A DNA stretch of 24,625 nt from NCBI GenBank assembly GCA_045546175.1, contig JAZQCI010000118.1, positions 1-24,625 on the forward strand, given 5' to 3'. The stretch's first letter is position 1, and each line of letters opens with the position of its first letter. The stretch comes from CAG-791 sp045546175 (GTDB lineage Bacteria > Bacillota > Clostridia > Lachnospirales > Lachnospiraceae). Made by a program: the position numbers and the translations under genes. Shown piece after piece: positions 6,847 to 15,295 of this stretch. A model generated the notes under the pieces. It was given only the letters and a program-made list of their open reading frames with translations, made no database searches and had not been told where the DNA came from.

Positions 6847-8160
6847 ATGTTTTTAACCAAGTCCAGCGGAATGATTATCGGACCCATAGCCAGTTTGCTG
6901 GGAATGTTCATGAACGGCATTTTCTACGTTCTCAATATGATTGGAATTCCCAATATAGGTCTGGCTATCATCATCATGACCGTACTGATCTATATGGCCA
7001 TGCTGCCGCTTACCATCAAGCAGCAGAAATTCTCCAAGCTGCAGCGCAAGATGCAGCCGGAGCTCAACAAGATCAACAAGAAATATGAAGGCCGCAAGGA
7101 TCCTGAATCCATGGAGAGACAGCAGGCCGAGATCAAAGAAGTATACGGCAAATACGGCGTATCCGCTACCGGCAGCTGTGTGCAGCTCCTGATCCAGATG
7201 CCCATCCTGCTCGCTCTGTATCGCGTATTTTACAACATCCCTGCCTATGTTCCCATGATCAAGCAGGTTTTCTTCCCTCTGGTGGATAAGCTGCGCGAAG
7301 TGGATCCGACAGGTACTTATCTGCAGTCTACGAATGCCGCGAGATATTTCACAAAGCAGTTTGAAAATGAGAATTTTGTGAACGGCGTCACTGAATATGT
7401 ACAGAATACATTCATCGATGTGCTCAACAAATTCAACAGCGCGGACTGGACAGCTCTGAGCGAACATTTCACGGATCTCCAGAGTGATATCAGCACCACT
7501 GTTTCCAATCTGACCAGGTACAATAATTTCCTCGGTCTGAATATGGCAAATTCACCTTCTTCGCTGTTCAGAGAGGCTATTGCCAATAAGACTTACGTTC
7601 TGTGCATCGTCGCTCTCATCATTCCTGTACTGGCGGCCCTGACGCAGTATCTGAACGTCGCTCTCATGCCTCAGGCTGACAACGGCTCCAATGATCAGAT
7701 GGCGCAGCAGATGAAGACCATGAATATCATGATGCCTCTGATGTCAGCATTCTTCTGCTGGTCACTTCCCAACGGTATGGGTCTGTACTGGATCGCCGGT
7801 GCTGTGATCCGCTGCATCCAGCAGGTCGTAATCAACAAGCAGATCGACAAGATGGATATCGACGCTATGGTCGAGAAGAATCTTGAGAAGATGAAGGAAA
7901 AGGAAGAAAAAGAAGGCAAGAAGGACAAGAATCGCGTCAGCAGCAGTACCATGAGTACTTATTCATCCATGAACACCAGAAGGATGAAGGACAGAACAGG
8001 TACGAATGTCAGCGAAGACTCCGAGAGAAAGGCACAGCAGGCCAGACAGACAAACGGCAAAAAATACAAGGCCGGCAGTCTTGCCGAAAAAGCCAATATG
8101 GTCAGCAGCTTTAATGATTCGAACACAAGTTCGACAAAAAAGCAGGGCAAGAAAGGATAA
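6847..8160 (+). CDS. yidC: Membrane protein insertase YidC/Oxa1
   Basis: Inserts and folds inner-membrane proteins, alone or with Sec. It has 437 residues and five predicted membrane segments, at roughly 8-31/36-56, 109-134, 249-272 and 291-331. A cytoplasmic hairpin rich in K and Q (about 57-105) lies between the second and third, and a basic tail of ~105 residues ends KKQGKKG. LTIKQQKFSKLQRKMQPEL is a typical YidC stretch. Three oddities stand out. There is no N-terminal signal peptide or lipobox. The external loop (about 135-248) is far longer than usual. Residue 49 in the IIIMTVLIYMAMLPL helix is Tyr where Gram-positive YidC carries the groove arginine. An AAGGAGGA ribosome site precedes the start. 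Confidence 0.95.
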   Translation: MFLTKSSGMIIGPIASLLGMFMNGIFYVLNMIGIPNIGLAIIIMTVLIYMAMLPLTIKQQKFSKLQRKMQPELNKINKKYEGRKDPESMERQQAEIKEVYGKYGVSATGSCVQLLIQMPILLALYRVFYNIPAYVPMIKQVFFPLVDKLREVDPTGTYLQSTNAARYFTKQFENENFVNGVTEYVQNTFIDVLNKFNSADWTALSEHFTDLQSDISTTVSNLTRYNNFLGLNMANSPSSLFREAIANKTYVLCIVALIIPVLAALTQYLNVALMPQADNGSNDQMAQQMKTMNIMMPLMSAFFCWSLPNGMGLYWIAGAVIRCIQQVVINKQIDKMDIDAMVEKNLEKMKEKEEKEGKKDKNRVSSSTMSTYSSMNTRRMKDRTGTNVSEDSERKAQQARQTNGKKYKAGSLAEKANMVSSFNDSNTSSTKKQGKKG

Positions 8161-8163
8161 TAT

Positions 8164-9393
8164 ATGTCCATGGAATATATCGAAATCACAGAGAGGACTG
8201 TGGATGACGCTATTACCACAGCCTGCCAGAGATTGTCTGTGACCAGCAATCGACTGGATTATATAATCGTACAGAAAGAAAAGTCCGGTTTTCTCGGAAT
8301 CGGTGCAAAGCCTGCCATCATAAAGGCAAGAGTCAAGGACGGCACCGCGCAGGCAATTCTTGAAGACGTGATCGGCAAGGCAGAGAAGAAAGTAAAGAAA
8401 GATCTCGCCGCCAAGACCGCCAAGACCGTTAAGCCCGCCGAGAAAAAAGAAGAAACTGCTGCTGCTCCCGCATCCGGGACAGAGCAGAAAGCTCCGGTAA
8501 AGCCTGAGAAGGAAGCGAAAGCGGAAAAGAAAGAGGCAGAGAAGGCTGAAAAGAGCGAGAAAAAAGAGCTGAAGGACAAGGAAAAGGAGAATAAGAAGAC
8601 AAACAAGAAGAACAAGAAAAAGTCTTCCGCTTCCAAAAAGTCCGAGGAAGCGGCAGAGCCCGCCCAGGCAGCTCCTCAGAGCGAGGAAAAAGCAGCCCCC
8701 GCTCCCAGGAAGAAGGCAGTGATTCCCCAGCTCACCGACGAGAAGATCGCCGAGGTAAAGAAGGCCGCGCATGATTTTCTTGTAGGCGTCTTCGCTACCA
8801 TGGATATGGATGTGGAGATCACCGAAGATTATCAGAAAGAGACAGGAATCCTCACCGTTAATATGGAAGGGGATGACATGGGCGTTCTGATCGGAAAGAG
8901 AGGACAGACTCTCGATTCCCTTCAGTATCTCGTATCTCTGGTAGTCAATAAGGACGTAGACGGCTACATCCATGTCAAGGCTGACACTGAGAATTACAGG
9001 GAGAGAAGAAAGAAGACTCTTGAGAATCTTGCCAAGAATATCGCATTCAAGGTAAAGAGGACCAGACAGCCTGTAGCACTCGAGCCCATGAATCCTTATG
9101 AGAGAAGGATTATCCATTCTGAACTTCAGAATGAGAAGTACATCACCACCTACAGCGAAGGCGAGGAGCCTTATCGCAAGGTTGTGGTAGCTCTCAAGAA
9201 GGATGAGAACGGCGAGAATCTGCTGGTAGAGGAGCGTCCTTCCAAGGGTGGCCGCGGCAGAAACGGCAAAGGAAGAAACGGCCGCGGAGAAAGAAGGGGA
9301 CGCGATTTCCGCGAATCCAGGGACAGCCGCCGCGGAACTGACAATGCTGCTGAGTTTGATAATGAAGCAGATCATCAGTCCGACGCTGAATGA
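8164..9393 (+). CDS. jag: RNA-binding protein Jag/KhpB (Jag_N-KH-R3H)
   Basis: Cytoplasmic RNA-binding protein, called KhpB or EloR in streptococci, linked there to cell elongation and division. It has 409 residues. Jag_N lies at about 4-55, with the family motif KSGFLGIGAKPA. A long Lys/Glu/Ala-rich, probably disordered linker spans about 60-185. The KH domain lies at about 190-275 with the GxxG loop GKRG at 244-247. The R3H domain lies at about 280-345 with NPYERRIIHSEL. An unusual Arg/Gly-rich basic tail runs from about 363 to 390, followed by an acidic end. It starts 3 bp after yidC and is the last gene before a strong terminator. Confidence 0.94.
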   Translation: MSMEYIEITERTVDDAITTACQRLSVTSNRLDYIIVQKEKSGFLGIGAKPAIIKARVKDGTAQAILEDVIGKAEKKVKKDLAAKTAKTVKPAEKKEETAAAPASGTEQKAPVKPEKEAKAEKKEAEKAEKSEKKELKDKEKENKKTNKKNKKKSSASKKSEEAAEPAQAAPQSEEKAAPAPRKKAVIPQLTDEKIAEVKKAAHDFLVGVFATMDMDVEITEDYQKETGILTVNMEGDDMGVLIGKRGQTLDSLQYLVSLVVNKDVDGYIHVKADTENYRERRKKTLENLAKNIAFKVKRTRQPVALEPMNPYERRIIHSELQNEKYITTYSEGEEPYRKVVVALKKDENGENLLVEERPSKGGRGRNGKGRNGRGERRGRDFRESRDSRRGTDNAAEFDNEADHQSDAE

Positions 9394-9410
9394 TCGTAAA
9401 ATGAAATTAA

Positions 9411-9454
9411 GGGCCGGTACACTTACAAGATAAGTGCCCGGCTCTTTCTTTTAT
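9411..9454 (+). terminator. Rho-independent terminator after jag
   Basis: A long stem of about 14 bp (GGGCCGGTACACTTA against TAAGTGCCCGGCTC with one bulge) around CAAGA is followed by TTTCTTTTATTTT. It ends the rpmH-jag transcript. Confidence 0.85.
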
Positions 9455-9455
9455 T

Positions 9456-9483
9456 TTGAGATTATTGTATTCTGAGTTGTAAT
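9456..9483 (+). promoter_or_regulatory. Candidate mnmE promoter
   Basis: TTGAGA (9456-9461), 16 bp, TGTAAT (9478-9483). It sits directly after the jag terminator and about 60 bp before the preferred mnmE start. Its position means the ATG at 9482 lies in the -10 box and cannot be the translation start of this transcript. Confidence 0.55.
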
Positions 9484-9541
9484 GAAGCAGAAGATGTCCC
9501 AAAAAGGGATGTTTTCTATATTTTGGAAAGGGTTAACAGTT

Positions 9542-10990
9542 ATGGCTCTTATCTATGATCACCTGCAGAATGATACGATCGCGGCCATCGCGACTGCGAT
9601 GTCAGAGGCCGGGATCGGAATTATCAGGATCAGCGGTCCGGATGCGGCGGCTATAGGATCTGCGCTGTATCGCACTCCTAAGAGGGACAGGACACAGATC
9701 GATCAGTGGAGACCCGGTACGATCCGGTTCGGCTATATAGTGGAGACCGATGAGAAGGGGAACGAAAGCCTTATCGATGAGGTCATGCTCTCCTGGATGA
9801 AGAGCCCTCACAGTTATACGACGGAGGATACTGTGGAGATCAACACGCACGGCGGTATGTTCCTGATGAACCGGATTCTGGAACTGGTCCTGAAGTGCGG
9901 CGCCAGGATGGCGGAGCCCGGTGAGTTTACCAAGAGAGCTTTTCTCGGCGGAAGGATCGATCTGGCCAGGGCGGAGGCTGTCATGGACCTGATCTCCTCC
10001 GGAAACGAATTTGCCAGAAAGACTTCTGCCGCGCAGTTGGAAGGCGCAGTCTCCGCCAGGATCAAAGAGCTTCGTGAGAAGATCCTCTATGAGATCGCTT
10101 TTATTGAATCGGCGCTGGACGATCCCGAAAATTACAGTCTGGACGGATACCCCGACAGACTCATGGAAACCTGTCAGGGGCTGGAAAGAGAGATGCGCTC
10201 TCTTCTCTCCCACGCCGAGGAAGGCAGGATCCTCAAAGAGGGAATCAGAACAGCTATTGTCGGAAGGCCCAATGTGGGAAAATCTTCTCTTCTCAACCAT
10301 CTGGCCGGCGAAGAGAGAGCCATTGTGACGGAGATCGAGGGGACGACCAGGGACACGCTCAGCGAGACAGTCAGGGTGGGCGGCGTACTTCTGCATCTGA
10401 CAGATACGGCCGGCATCCGGCAGACCGAGGATAAAGTCGAGCAGATCGGCGTTCACAGGGCGCAGCAGGCGCTGGACAGCGCAGATCTGATCCTGTTCGT
10501 GATCGACAGTTCCAGAGCTCTGTCCATGGAAGATGAGGAGATCGCGGAGAGAATTATCGGCAAAATGCAGGAGGGTAAGAAATGCATCCTTCTCATGAAT
10601 AAGACCGACCTGACCAGTCTGGTGCAGGAAGAAGCAGTAAGGAACCTGTTCACATCCAAGGGCGCAGACTGCCCTGCAATACTCTACAGCTCTCTGCAGA
10701 CCGGAGAAGGAATGGAACAGCTCGGAGAGTATGTCTCCGGTCTCTTCCACACCGGCGAGATCGCGGAGAAGAACGAAATATTTATCAGTAATCTCAGACA
10801 TAAGAATGCGGTAAAGGAAGCTCTTGAGTCCATCTGTCTTGTGGAGGACAGTATCGAGAACGGGATGAGCGAGGACTTTTTCTCCATTGACCTCATGAAC
10901 GCTTACCGTGTGCTCGGCACTATTTTGGGAGAAGCTGTGGAGGACGATCTGGTGGAAGAAATCTTCTCCAAATTCTGTTTGGGAAAGTAA
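9542..10990 (+). CDS. mnmE: tRNA modification GTPase MnmE
   Basis: With MnmG it installs the aminomethyl-type group at C5 of U34 in tRNAs reading split codon boxes. From ATG 9542 it has 482 residues. The N-terminal tetrahydrofolate-binding domain starts DTIAAIATAMSEAGIGIIRISG. Helical segments flank an inserted G domain with G1 GRPNVGKS (241-248), a G2 threonine region GTTRDT, G3 DTAG and G4 NKTD. The C-terminus ends CLGK, the family's catalytic CxGK motif. The open frame extends 20 codons upstream, but that region has no ribosome site and overlaps the likely promoter. An AAAGGG lies before the chosen start. mnmG follows 49 bp downstream. Confidence 0.96.
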   Translation: MALIYDHLQNDTIAAIATAMSEAGIGIIRISGPDAAAIGSALYRTPKRDRTQIDQWRPGTIRFGYIVETDEKGNESLIDEVMLSWMKSPHSYTTEDTVEINTHGGMFLMNRILELVLKCGARMAEPGEFTKRAFLGGRIDLARAEAVMDLISSGNEFARKTSAAQLEGAVSARIKELREKILYEIAFIESALDDPENYSLDGYPDRLMETCQGLEREMRSLLSHAEEGRILKEGIRTAIVGRPNVGKSSLLNHLAGEERAIVTEIEGTTRDTLSETVRVGGVLLHLTDTAGIRQTEDKVEQIGVHRAQQALDSADLILFVIDSSRALSMEDEEIAERIIGKMQEGKKCILLMNKTDLTSLVQEEAVRNLFTSKGADCPAILYSSLQTGEGMEQLGEYVSGLFHTGEIAEKNEIFISNLRHKNAVKEALESICLVEDSIENGMSEDFFSIDLMNAYRVLGTILGEAVEDDLVEEIFSKFCLGK

Positions 10991-10995
10991 ATACG

Positions 10996-11023
10996 GCGCA
11001 GCGGCTCATTCCGCGAGCCTTAA
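10996..11023 (+). repeat. GC-rich intergenic repeat, copy B
   Basis: GCGCAGCGGCTC, ATT, CCGCGAGCC and TTAA: the same layout as copy A (6224-6252), with an imperfect stem. It occupies most of the 49-bp mnmE-mnmG gap and ends just before the mnmG ribosome site AGGAAAGG. Confidence 0.55.
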
Positions 11024-11039
11024 CAGGAAAGGACAAAAT

Positions 11040-12998
11040 ATGGAATACCATATCGATACACAGGTGTGTGTGATCGGAGCCGGCCACGCCGGTGTCGAGG
11101 CCGCGCTGGCCTGCAGCCGGCTCGGGCTTAAGACCGTGATCTTTACAATGAATGTGGACAGCATTGCCATGATGCCCTGCAATCCGCACATCGGGGGATC
11201 CTCCAAGGGCCATCTGGTCAGGGAGATCGATGCCCTGGGCGGTGAGATGGGAAAAAATATAGATAAGACTTTCATCCAGTCCAAGATGCTCAATGTCTCT
11301 AAGGGCCCAGCTGTCCACTCTCTCCGTACGCAGGCAGATAAGGCGGAGTACTCCAAGGCTATGAGGCAGGTGCTGGAGAGCCAGGAGAATCTGACCATTC
11401 GCCAGGCGGAAGTCACTGAAATTCTCACGGAAAACAGAAAAGTTGTCGGCGTCAGAATCCATACCGGCACTGTTTACAGATGTGAGGCGGCAATCATCTG
11501 CACCGGCACTTATCTCAACGCCAGGTGCCTGGTGGGAGAATCCATCACGGAGACCGGTCCCAGCGGCATGCAGAGATCGACAGGCCTCAAGGATTCTCTC
11601 AACGGGATCGGCATTCCGCTCCGCAGATTTAAGACAGGAACGCCGGCCAGAATGGACGGCAGGACTCTGGATTACTCCAAGATGACGATCCAGGAGGGAG
11701 ATAAGGTCGTGATCCCCTTCTCCTATTCCACGGATCCGGCTGACGTCCAGATCGAGCAGGTCCCCTGCTACTTGACTTATACCAATGAGGAGACCCACAC
11801 GATCATCCGCCAAAATATAGACCGCTCTCCCATCTATGCCGGAATCATAGAGGGAACCGGACCCAGATACTGCCCTTCCATTGAGGACAAGGTAGTTAAA
11901 TTTGCGGAAAAGACAAGACACCAGGTCTTCATCGAACCCGAGGGACGCGGCACCAATGAAGTCTATGTGGACGGCATGTCCTCTTCTATGCCGGACGATG
12001 TCCAGCAGAGAATGTACAGGACGGTCCCCGGTCTCGAGAACTGTGTGATCGTCAAGAATGCCTATGCCATCGAATATGACTGCATTAATGCAAATCTGCT
12101 CAAACTCACACTTGAGACAAGAGATGTGGACGGACTCTTCTGCGCCGGCCAGTTCAACGGAAGCAGCGGCTATGAAGAAGCGGCGGCGCAGGGACTCATG
12201 GCGGGAATAAACGCAGCTATGAAGATCATGGGCAAGGAGCCTCTGGTGCTCAAGCGCTCAGAAGCCTATATAGGCGTACTGATCGACGATCTGGTGACAA
12301 AGGACAACAGAGAGCCCTACAGAATGATGACCTCCCGCGCCGAGTACAGACTGCTGCTCAGGCAGGACAACGCGGACCTTCGTCTGCGCAAGTACGGATA
12401 TAGGGTTGGTCTCATCAGTCAGGAGCAGTACGACCATGTCTGCGAAAAGGAGAAGATGATCGAGGATGAGATCCGAAGACTTAAGAATATTCGGATCGGA
12501 GCGGCCAGAGAGAACCAGGAATATCTGCGCGCCCATAATTCCGCTGATCTCAAGACAGCCTGCAGCCTGGCGGAGCTCATGTGCAGACCGGAACTCGGCT
12601 ATGAACAGGTCGCCGGGCTCGATCCCGACAGAAAACCTCTTCCGAGGGAAGTAACGGAGCAGGTAGAGATTAATATCCGCTACGAGGGCTACATTGCCAG
12701 ACAGAGAAGACAGGTGGAACAGTTTGAGAAGATGGAGAATCGAAAGATTCCCGAGAAAATCGATTATGACGATGTGGGAAGCCTGCGCCTTGAGGCGAGG
12801 CAGAAACTGAAGGAATTCAGACCTTCTTCCATCGGGCAGGCCGGCCGCCTGTCGGGCGTGACGCCTGCCGACGTCGCTGTTCTCCTGATCTATCTGGAAA
12901 AGTTCAGAGCACAGTTTAATTCGGGACAAATGACAGGAGCCGGAACAGAAGCAAATACCGAAATGAGAACAGAAAGAAAGGATTCGTTCAATGACTGA
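11040..12998 (+). CDS. mnmG: tRNA uridine-5-carboxymethylaminomethyl modification protein MnmG
   Basis: FAD-dependent partner of MnmE in wobble-uridine modification. It has 652 residues, slightly longer than the usual ~625-630. The FAD-binding Rossmann motif GAGHAGVEAA starts at residue 13. Further family motifs are CNPHIGGSSKGHLVREIDALGG, the conserved GPRYCPSIEDK, and the C-terminal helical region with RPSSIGQAGRLSGVTPADVA. The last ~25 residues (SGQMTGAGTEANTEMRTERK and following) look like a non-conserved extension. An open frame extends upstream into mnmE, but the start at 11040 has an AGGAAAGG ribosome site. The gene overlaps rsmG by 8 bp. Confidence 0.97.
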   Translation: MEYHIDTQVCVIGAGHAGVEAALACSRLGLKTVIFTMNVDSIAMMPCNPHIGGSSKGHLVREIDALGGEMGKNIDKTFIQSKMLNVSKGPAVHSLRTQADKAEYSKAMRQVLESQENLTIRQAEVTEILTENRKVVGVRIHTGTVYRCEAAIICTGTYLNARCLVGESITETGPSGMQRSTGLKDSLNGIGIPLRRFKTGTPARMDGRTLDYSKMTIQEGDKVVIPFSYSTDPADVQIEQVPCYLTYTNEETHTIIRQNIDRSPIYAGIIEGTGPRYCPSIEDKVVKFAEKTRHQVFIEPEGRGTNEVYVDGMSSSMPDDVQQRMYRTVPGLENCVIVKNAYAIEYDCINANLLKLTLETRDVDGLFCAGQFNGSSGYEEAAAQGLMAGINAAMKIMGKEPLVLKRSEAYIGVLIDDLVTKDNREPYRMMTSRAEYRLLLRQDNADLRLRKYGYRVGLISQEQYDHVCEKEKMIEDEIRRLKNIRIGAARENQEYLRAHNSADLKTACSLAELMCRPELGYEQVAGLDPDRKPLPREVTEQVEINIRYEGYIARQRRQVEQFEKMENRKIPEKIDYDDVGSLRLEARQKLKEFRPSSIGQAGRLSGVTPADVAVLLIYLEKFRAQFNSGQMTGAGTEANTEMRTERKDSFND

Positions 12999-13725
12999 AA
13001 GCATCAAGCAGGATTTTATTAAAAATGCTGAGGAGATCGGAATCAGCATTGACGAAAGAATGCTCTCTTCCTTTGATACTTATTATAAGAATTTGCTGGA
13101 GTGGAATGCCGTCATGAACCTGACGGCGATCACAGAAGAAAAGGATGTCTACGAGAAACACTTCCTGGACAGTCTGACAATCACAAAAATTGTTTCACGT
13201 GAAACATTAGACCGAGGACTTACTCTTCTCGATATGGGAACAGGTGCCGGATTTCCCGGACTGCCAATCGCCATTGTATTTCCTAATGTCAAAGTCGTTC
13301 TCATGGATTCACTGAACAAGAGAATCAAATTCCTTGAAGATACGGTTCAAAAGCTCGGCCTAACTAATGTCACCTGTATTCATGCGAGGGCGGAAGAACT
13401 GGCCAGAAACAAGAACTACAGGGAGAAACAGGATATCTGTTGTTCAAGAGCTGTCGCTAATCTGGCCACTCTGTCCGAGTACTGTCTTCCTTTCGTGAAA
13501 AAGGGCGGATTTTTCATCTCTTATAAGACGGAAGCAGTGCAGATGGAAATCGACCAGAGCAAAAAGGCGGTCAAAGTGCTCGGAGGTGAAAACGCAGAGA
13601 CAGTATTTTTCACTCTTCCGGGAACAGATTATCAGAGATCTCTTGTGAAAATTGAGAAAGTAAGCGCCACGCCTTCCAAATATCCAAGAAAAGCGGGAAC
13701 GCCCGGGAAAGAACCTATTAAGTGA
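12991..13725 (+). CDS. rsmG: 16S rRNA (guanine-N7) methyltransferase RsmG
   Basis: S-adenosylmethionine-dependent enzyme that methylates G527 of 16S rRNA, formerly GidB. It has 244 residues. The SAM-binding motif DMGTGAGFPG lies at 81-90, and CSRAVANLATLSEYCLP carries the family's post-motif. Residues 68-72, VSRET, are encoded by a perfect parS site, so this segment is under both protein-coding and DNA-binding constraint. It overlaps mnmG by 8 bp and is followed by two hairpins. Confidence 0.96.
   Translation: MTESIKQDFIKNAEEIGISIDERMLSSFDTYYKNLLEWNAVMNLTAITEEKDVYEKHFLDSLTITKIVSRETLDRGLTLLDMGTGAGFPGLPIAIVFPNVKVVLMDSLNKRIKFLEDTVQKLGLTNVTCIHARAEELARNKNYREKQDICCSRAVANLATLSEYCLPFVKKGGFFISYKTEAVQMEIDQSKKAVKVLGGENAETVFFTLPGTDYQRSLVKIEKVSATPSKYPRKAGTPGKEPIK
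13191..13206. promoter_or_regulatory. parS: parS site within rsmG
   Basis: TGTTTCACGTGAAACA, a perfect 16-bp palindrome matching the Bacillus subtilis parS consensus TGTTNCACGTGAAACA. It should be loaded by ParB (15296-16519) for origin segregation and SMC recruitment. It lies 7.4 kb from the oriC cluster, inside rsmG. Confidence 0.96.
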
Positions 13726-13791
13726 ACTATCGCACGAATGCAAATTGCTGCCGCCACGCTTCATAGATTTAATAGATGTCATGTGTTATAG

Positions 13792-13820
13792 TTATCTCAG
13801 AGGTTTTTCCTCTGAGATAA
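13792..13820 (+). terminator. Hairpin after rsmG
   Basis: A perfect 12-bp stem (TTATCTCAGAGG, 13792-13803; complement 13809-13820) with a five-T loop. No strong U tract follows (TTGCATTT), so it may be a weak terminator or an mRNA-stabilising 3' end for the mnmG-rsmG transcript. Confidence 0.65.
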
Positions 13821-13845
13821 TTGCATTTATGACCATGTTTGATAC

Positions 13846-13870
13846 AAGGCCCGATCTGCGGGCTTTAAAA
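13846..13870 (+). terminator. Second hairpin upstream of lipoprotein gene
   Basis: AAGGCCCG (13846-13853) pairs with CGGGCTTT (13859-13866) around ATCTG, followed by AAAATTTT. It lies 25 bp before the lipoprotein start codon and could be a terminator for upstream transcription or a leader structure. Confidence 0.45.
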
Positions 13871-13894
13871 TTTTGGAAAGAACGGAGGAACAGT

Positions 13895-14419
13895 ATGATT
13901 AAACTTAAGAATATGAGGTGTATCGTGTTCTGTATGATCACGACTTTTGCTCTGGCTATGGCTCTGACAGCCTGCGGAAATAAGAAAGACAGTCCGGAAC
14001 AGACCGGGGAGACGGCAGAAACTGATGTCAAGAGTGTTCCGGATGCTGCAGATGCTGCTTCAGAAACAGCATCAGTCTCGGCCGATGTAAAGATTGATTA
14101 TAAGACCTCGGAGCTTTACAGCCGCGAGGATATGGACGCCGCGATTAAAAAGATCCTTGCAGAGTTTAATACCTGGGAAGGCTGCACGCTCTATGAGATC
14201 AGCTATACGGATGATCAGAAGTGCACCGACAATCTCAGCTATATTAGAACTCTGAATACGGACAAGAAGTATGACGAATGTATCGTCTTTACCAGCAATT
14301 TCCACTCTCCCAAGGAGGGAGGCGGCGCCTGGGAGCCGGACTATGATTATGAGAATTGGGAATGGTATCTGGGAAGAGTCAAACGCGAGGACTGGGAGCT
14401 TCTGACTTGGGGATACTGA
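13895..14419 (+). CDS. Hypothetical lipoprotein
   Basis: I do not recognise a named family. It has 174 residues. A basic start (MIKLKNMR), a hydrophobic segment to about residue 23 and a lipobox LTAC with Cys27 mark it as a lipoprotein to be anchored on the outer face of the membrane. Residues 28-65 are a low-complexity Asp/Glu/Ala/Ser linker, as is common after a lipid anchor. The globular part (about 70-174) is acidic, rich in Tyr and Trp near the end (YDYENWEWYLGRVKREDWEL), and has two cysteines (WEGC and DECI). A GGAGG ribosome site is at 13884-13888. The gene sits between rsmG and parA, a place usually free of such genes, and only 22 bp separate it from the parA start. Confidence 0.8.
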   Translation: MIKLKNMRCIVFCMITTFALAMALTACGNKKDSPEQTGETAETDVKSVPDAADAASETASVSADVKIDYKTSELYSREDMDAAIKKILAEFNTWEGCTLYEISYTDDQKCTDNLSYIRTLNTDKKYDECIVFTSNFHSPKEGGGAWEPDYDYENWEWYLGRVKREDWELLTWGY

Positions 14420-14441
14420 TTGATACTGAATGGAGATAACT

Positions 14442-15215
14442 ATGGGAAAGATTATAGCGGTTGCAAATCAAAAAGGCGGCGTCGGCAAGACGACAACGGC
14501 GATCAACCTCTCTGCCGCACTTGCACAGGAAGGAAAAAAAATCCTTGTCGTGGACATAGACCCTCAGGGAAACTGTACCAGCGGGTTCGGCATTGACAAG
14601 AACAAACAGGAAAATACAGTTTATGAGCTTCTTTTGGATGACTGCACGATCAATGAATGTATCATCAGGGGAATCCTGGACGGCATCGATCTGATCGCGG
14701 CCAATGTCAATCTGGCAGCTTCAGAGATCGAACTGATCGGAATCCCGAGAAAAGAGTTCATTCTCAGGGACGCGCTGGACTATATCAGGGATGATTATGA
14801 CTATATTATTATGGACTGTCCTCCTTCACTCAATATTTTGACAGTCAATGCCATGGTGGCGGCGGATTCCGTGATCGTGCCCATTCAGTGCGAATATTAC
14901 GCGCTGGAGGGACTCAGCCAGCTGATTCACACCATCAATCTGGTAAAGGCGAGATTGAACAGAAAGCTGGATATAGAGGGAATCGTATTCACAATGTTTG
15001 ACGCGAGGACCAATCTCTCCGCCCAGGTGGTTGAGAATGTCAAAGAACATGTGGAGCAGCACATCTACGAAACGGTCATACCCAGAAATATCCGCCTGGC
15101 GGAAGCGCCCAGCTACGGAGAGCCGATCACGGTGTATGACAAAAGATCGTCCGGCGCAGAGGCTTACAGATCACTTGCCAAAGAAGTGATCGAAAAGGAT
15201 TTGGTGAGTAACTGA
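14442..15215 (+). CDS. parA: Chromosome-partitioning ATPase ParA/Soj
   Basis: Deviant-Walker ATPase that dimerises on DNA with ATP and works with ParB-parS to position origins; the Bacillus homologue Soj also regulates DnaA. From ATG 14442 it has 257 residues. It begins MGKIIAVANQKGGVGKTT, with the KGGVGKT motif at 11-17. Switch and Walker B residues appear in VVDIDPQGN and IIMDCPPSLN. An in-frame ATG at 14430 is ignored because the GGAG ribosome site lies between it and 14442. parB follows after an 80-bp spacer. Confidence 0.96.
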   Translation: MGKIIAVANQKGGVGKTTTAINLSAALAQEGKKILVVDIDPQGNCTSGFGIDKNKQENTVYELLLDDCTINECIIRGILDGIDLIAANVNLAASEIELIGIPRKEFILRDALDYIRDDYDYIIMDCPPSLNILTVNAMVAADSVIVPIQCEYYALEGLSQLIHTINLVKARLNRKLDIEGIVFTMFDARTNLSAQVVENVKEHVEQHIYETVIPRNIRLAEAPSYGEPITVYDKRSSGAEAYRSLAKEVIEKDLVSN

Positions 15216-15295
15216 TAAATGATTTCCCTGCTTTGATTGTCAGATCAGAAGCGCAAATTCAGAGCATATACTAAGATAGAGGGGTAAAAGAAAGA

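Noticed and set aside
7963..9375. 470-codon open frame on the minus strand opposite yidC/jag
   Set aside because: Low-complexity Leu/Ser/Phe/Cys translation produced by the Lys/Glu/Ala-rich jag sense codons; no ribosome site or family resemblance.
9482..9541. Upstream ATG extending MnmE by 20 residues
   Set aside because: No ribosome site, the ATG overlaps the likely -10 box, and MnmE homologues start near the ATG at 9542.
10908..11039. Upstream extension of MnmG into mnmE
   Set aside because: The conserved N-terminus and AGGAAAGG ribosome site both point to 11040; the extension is mnmE sequence in another frame.
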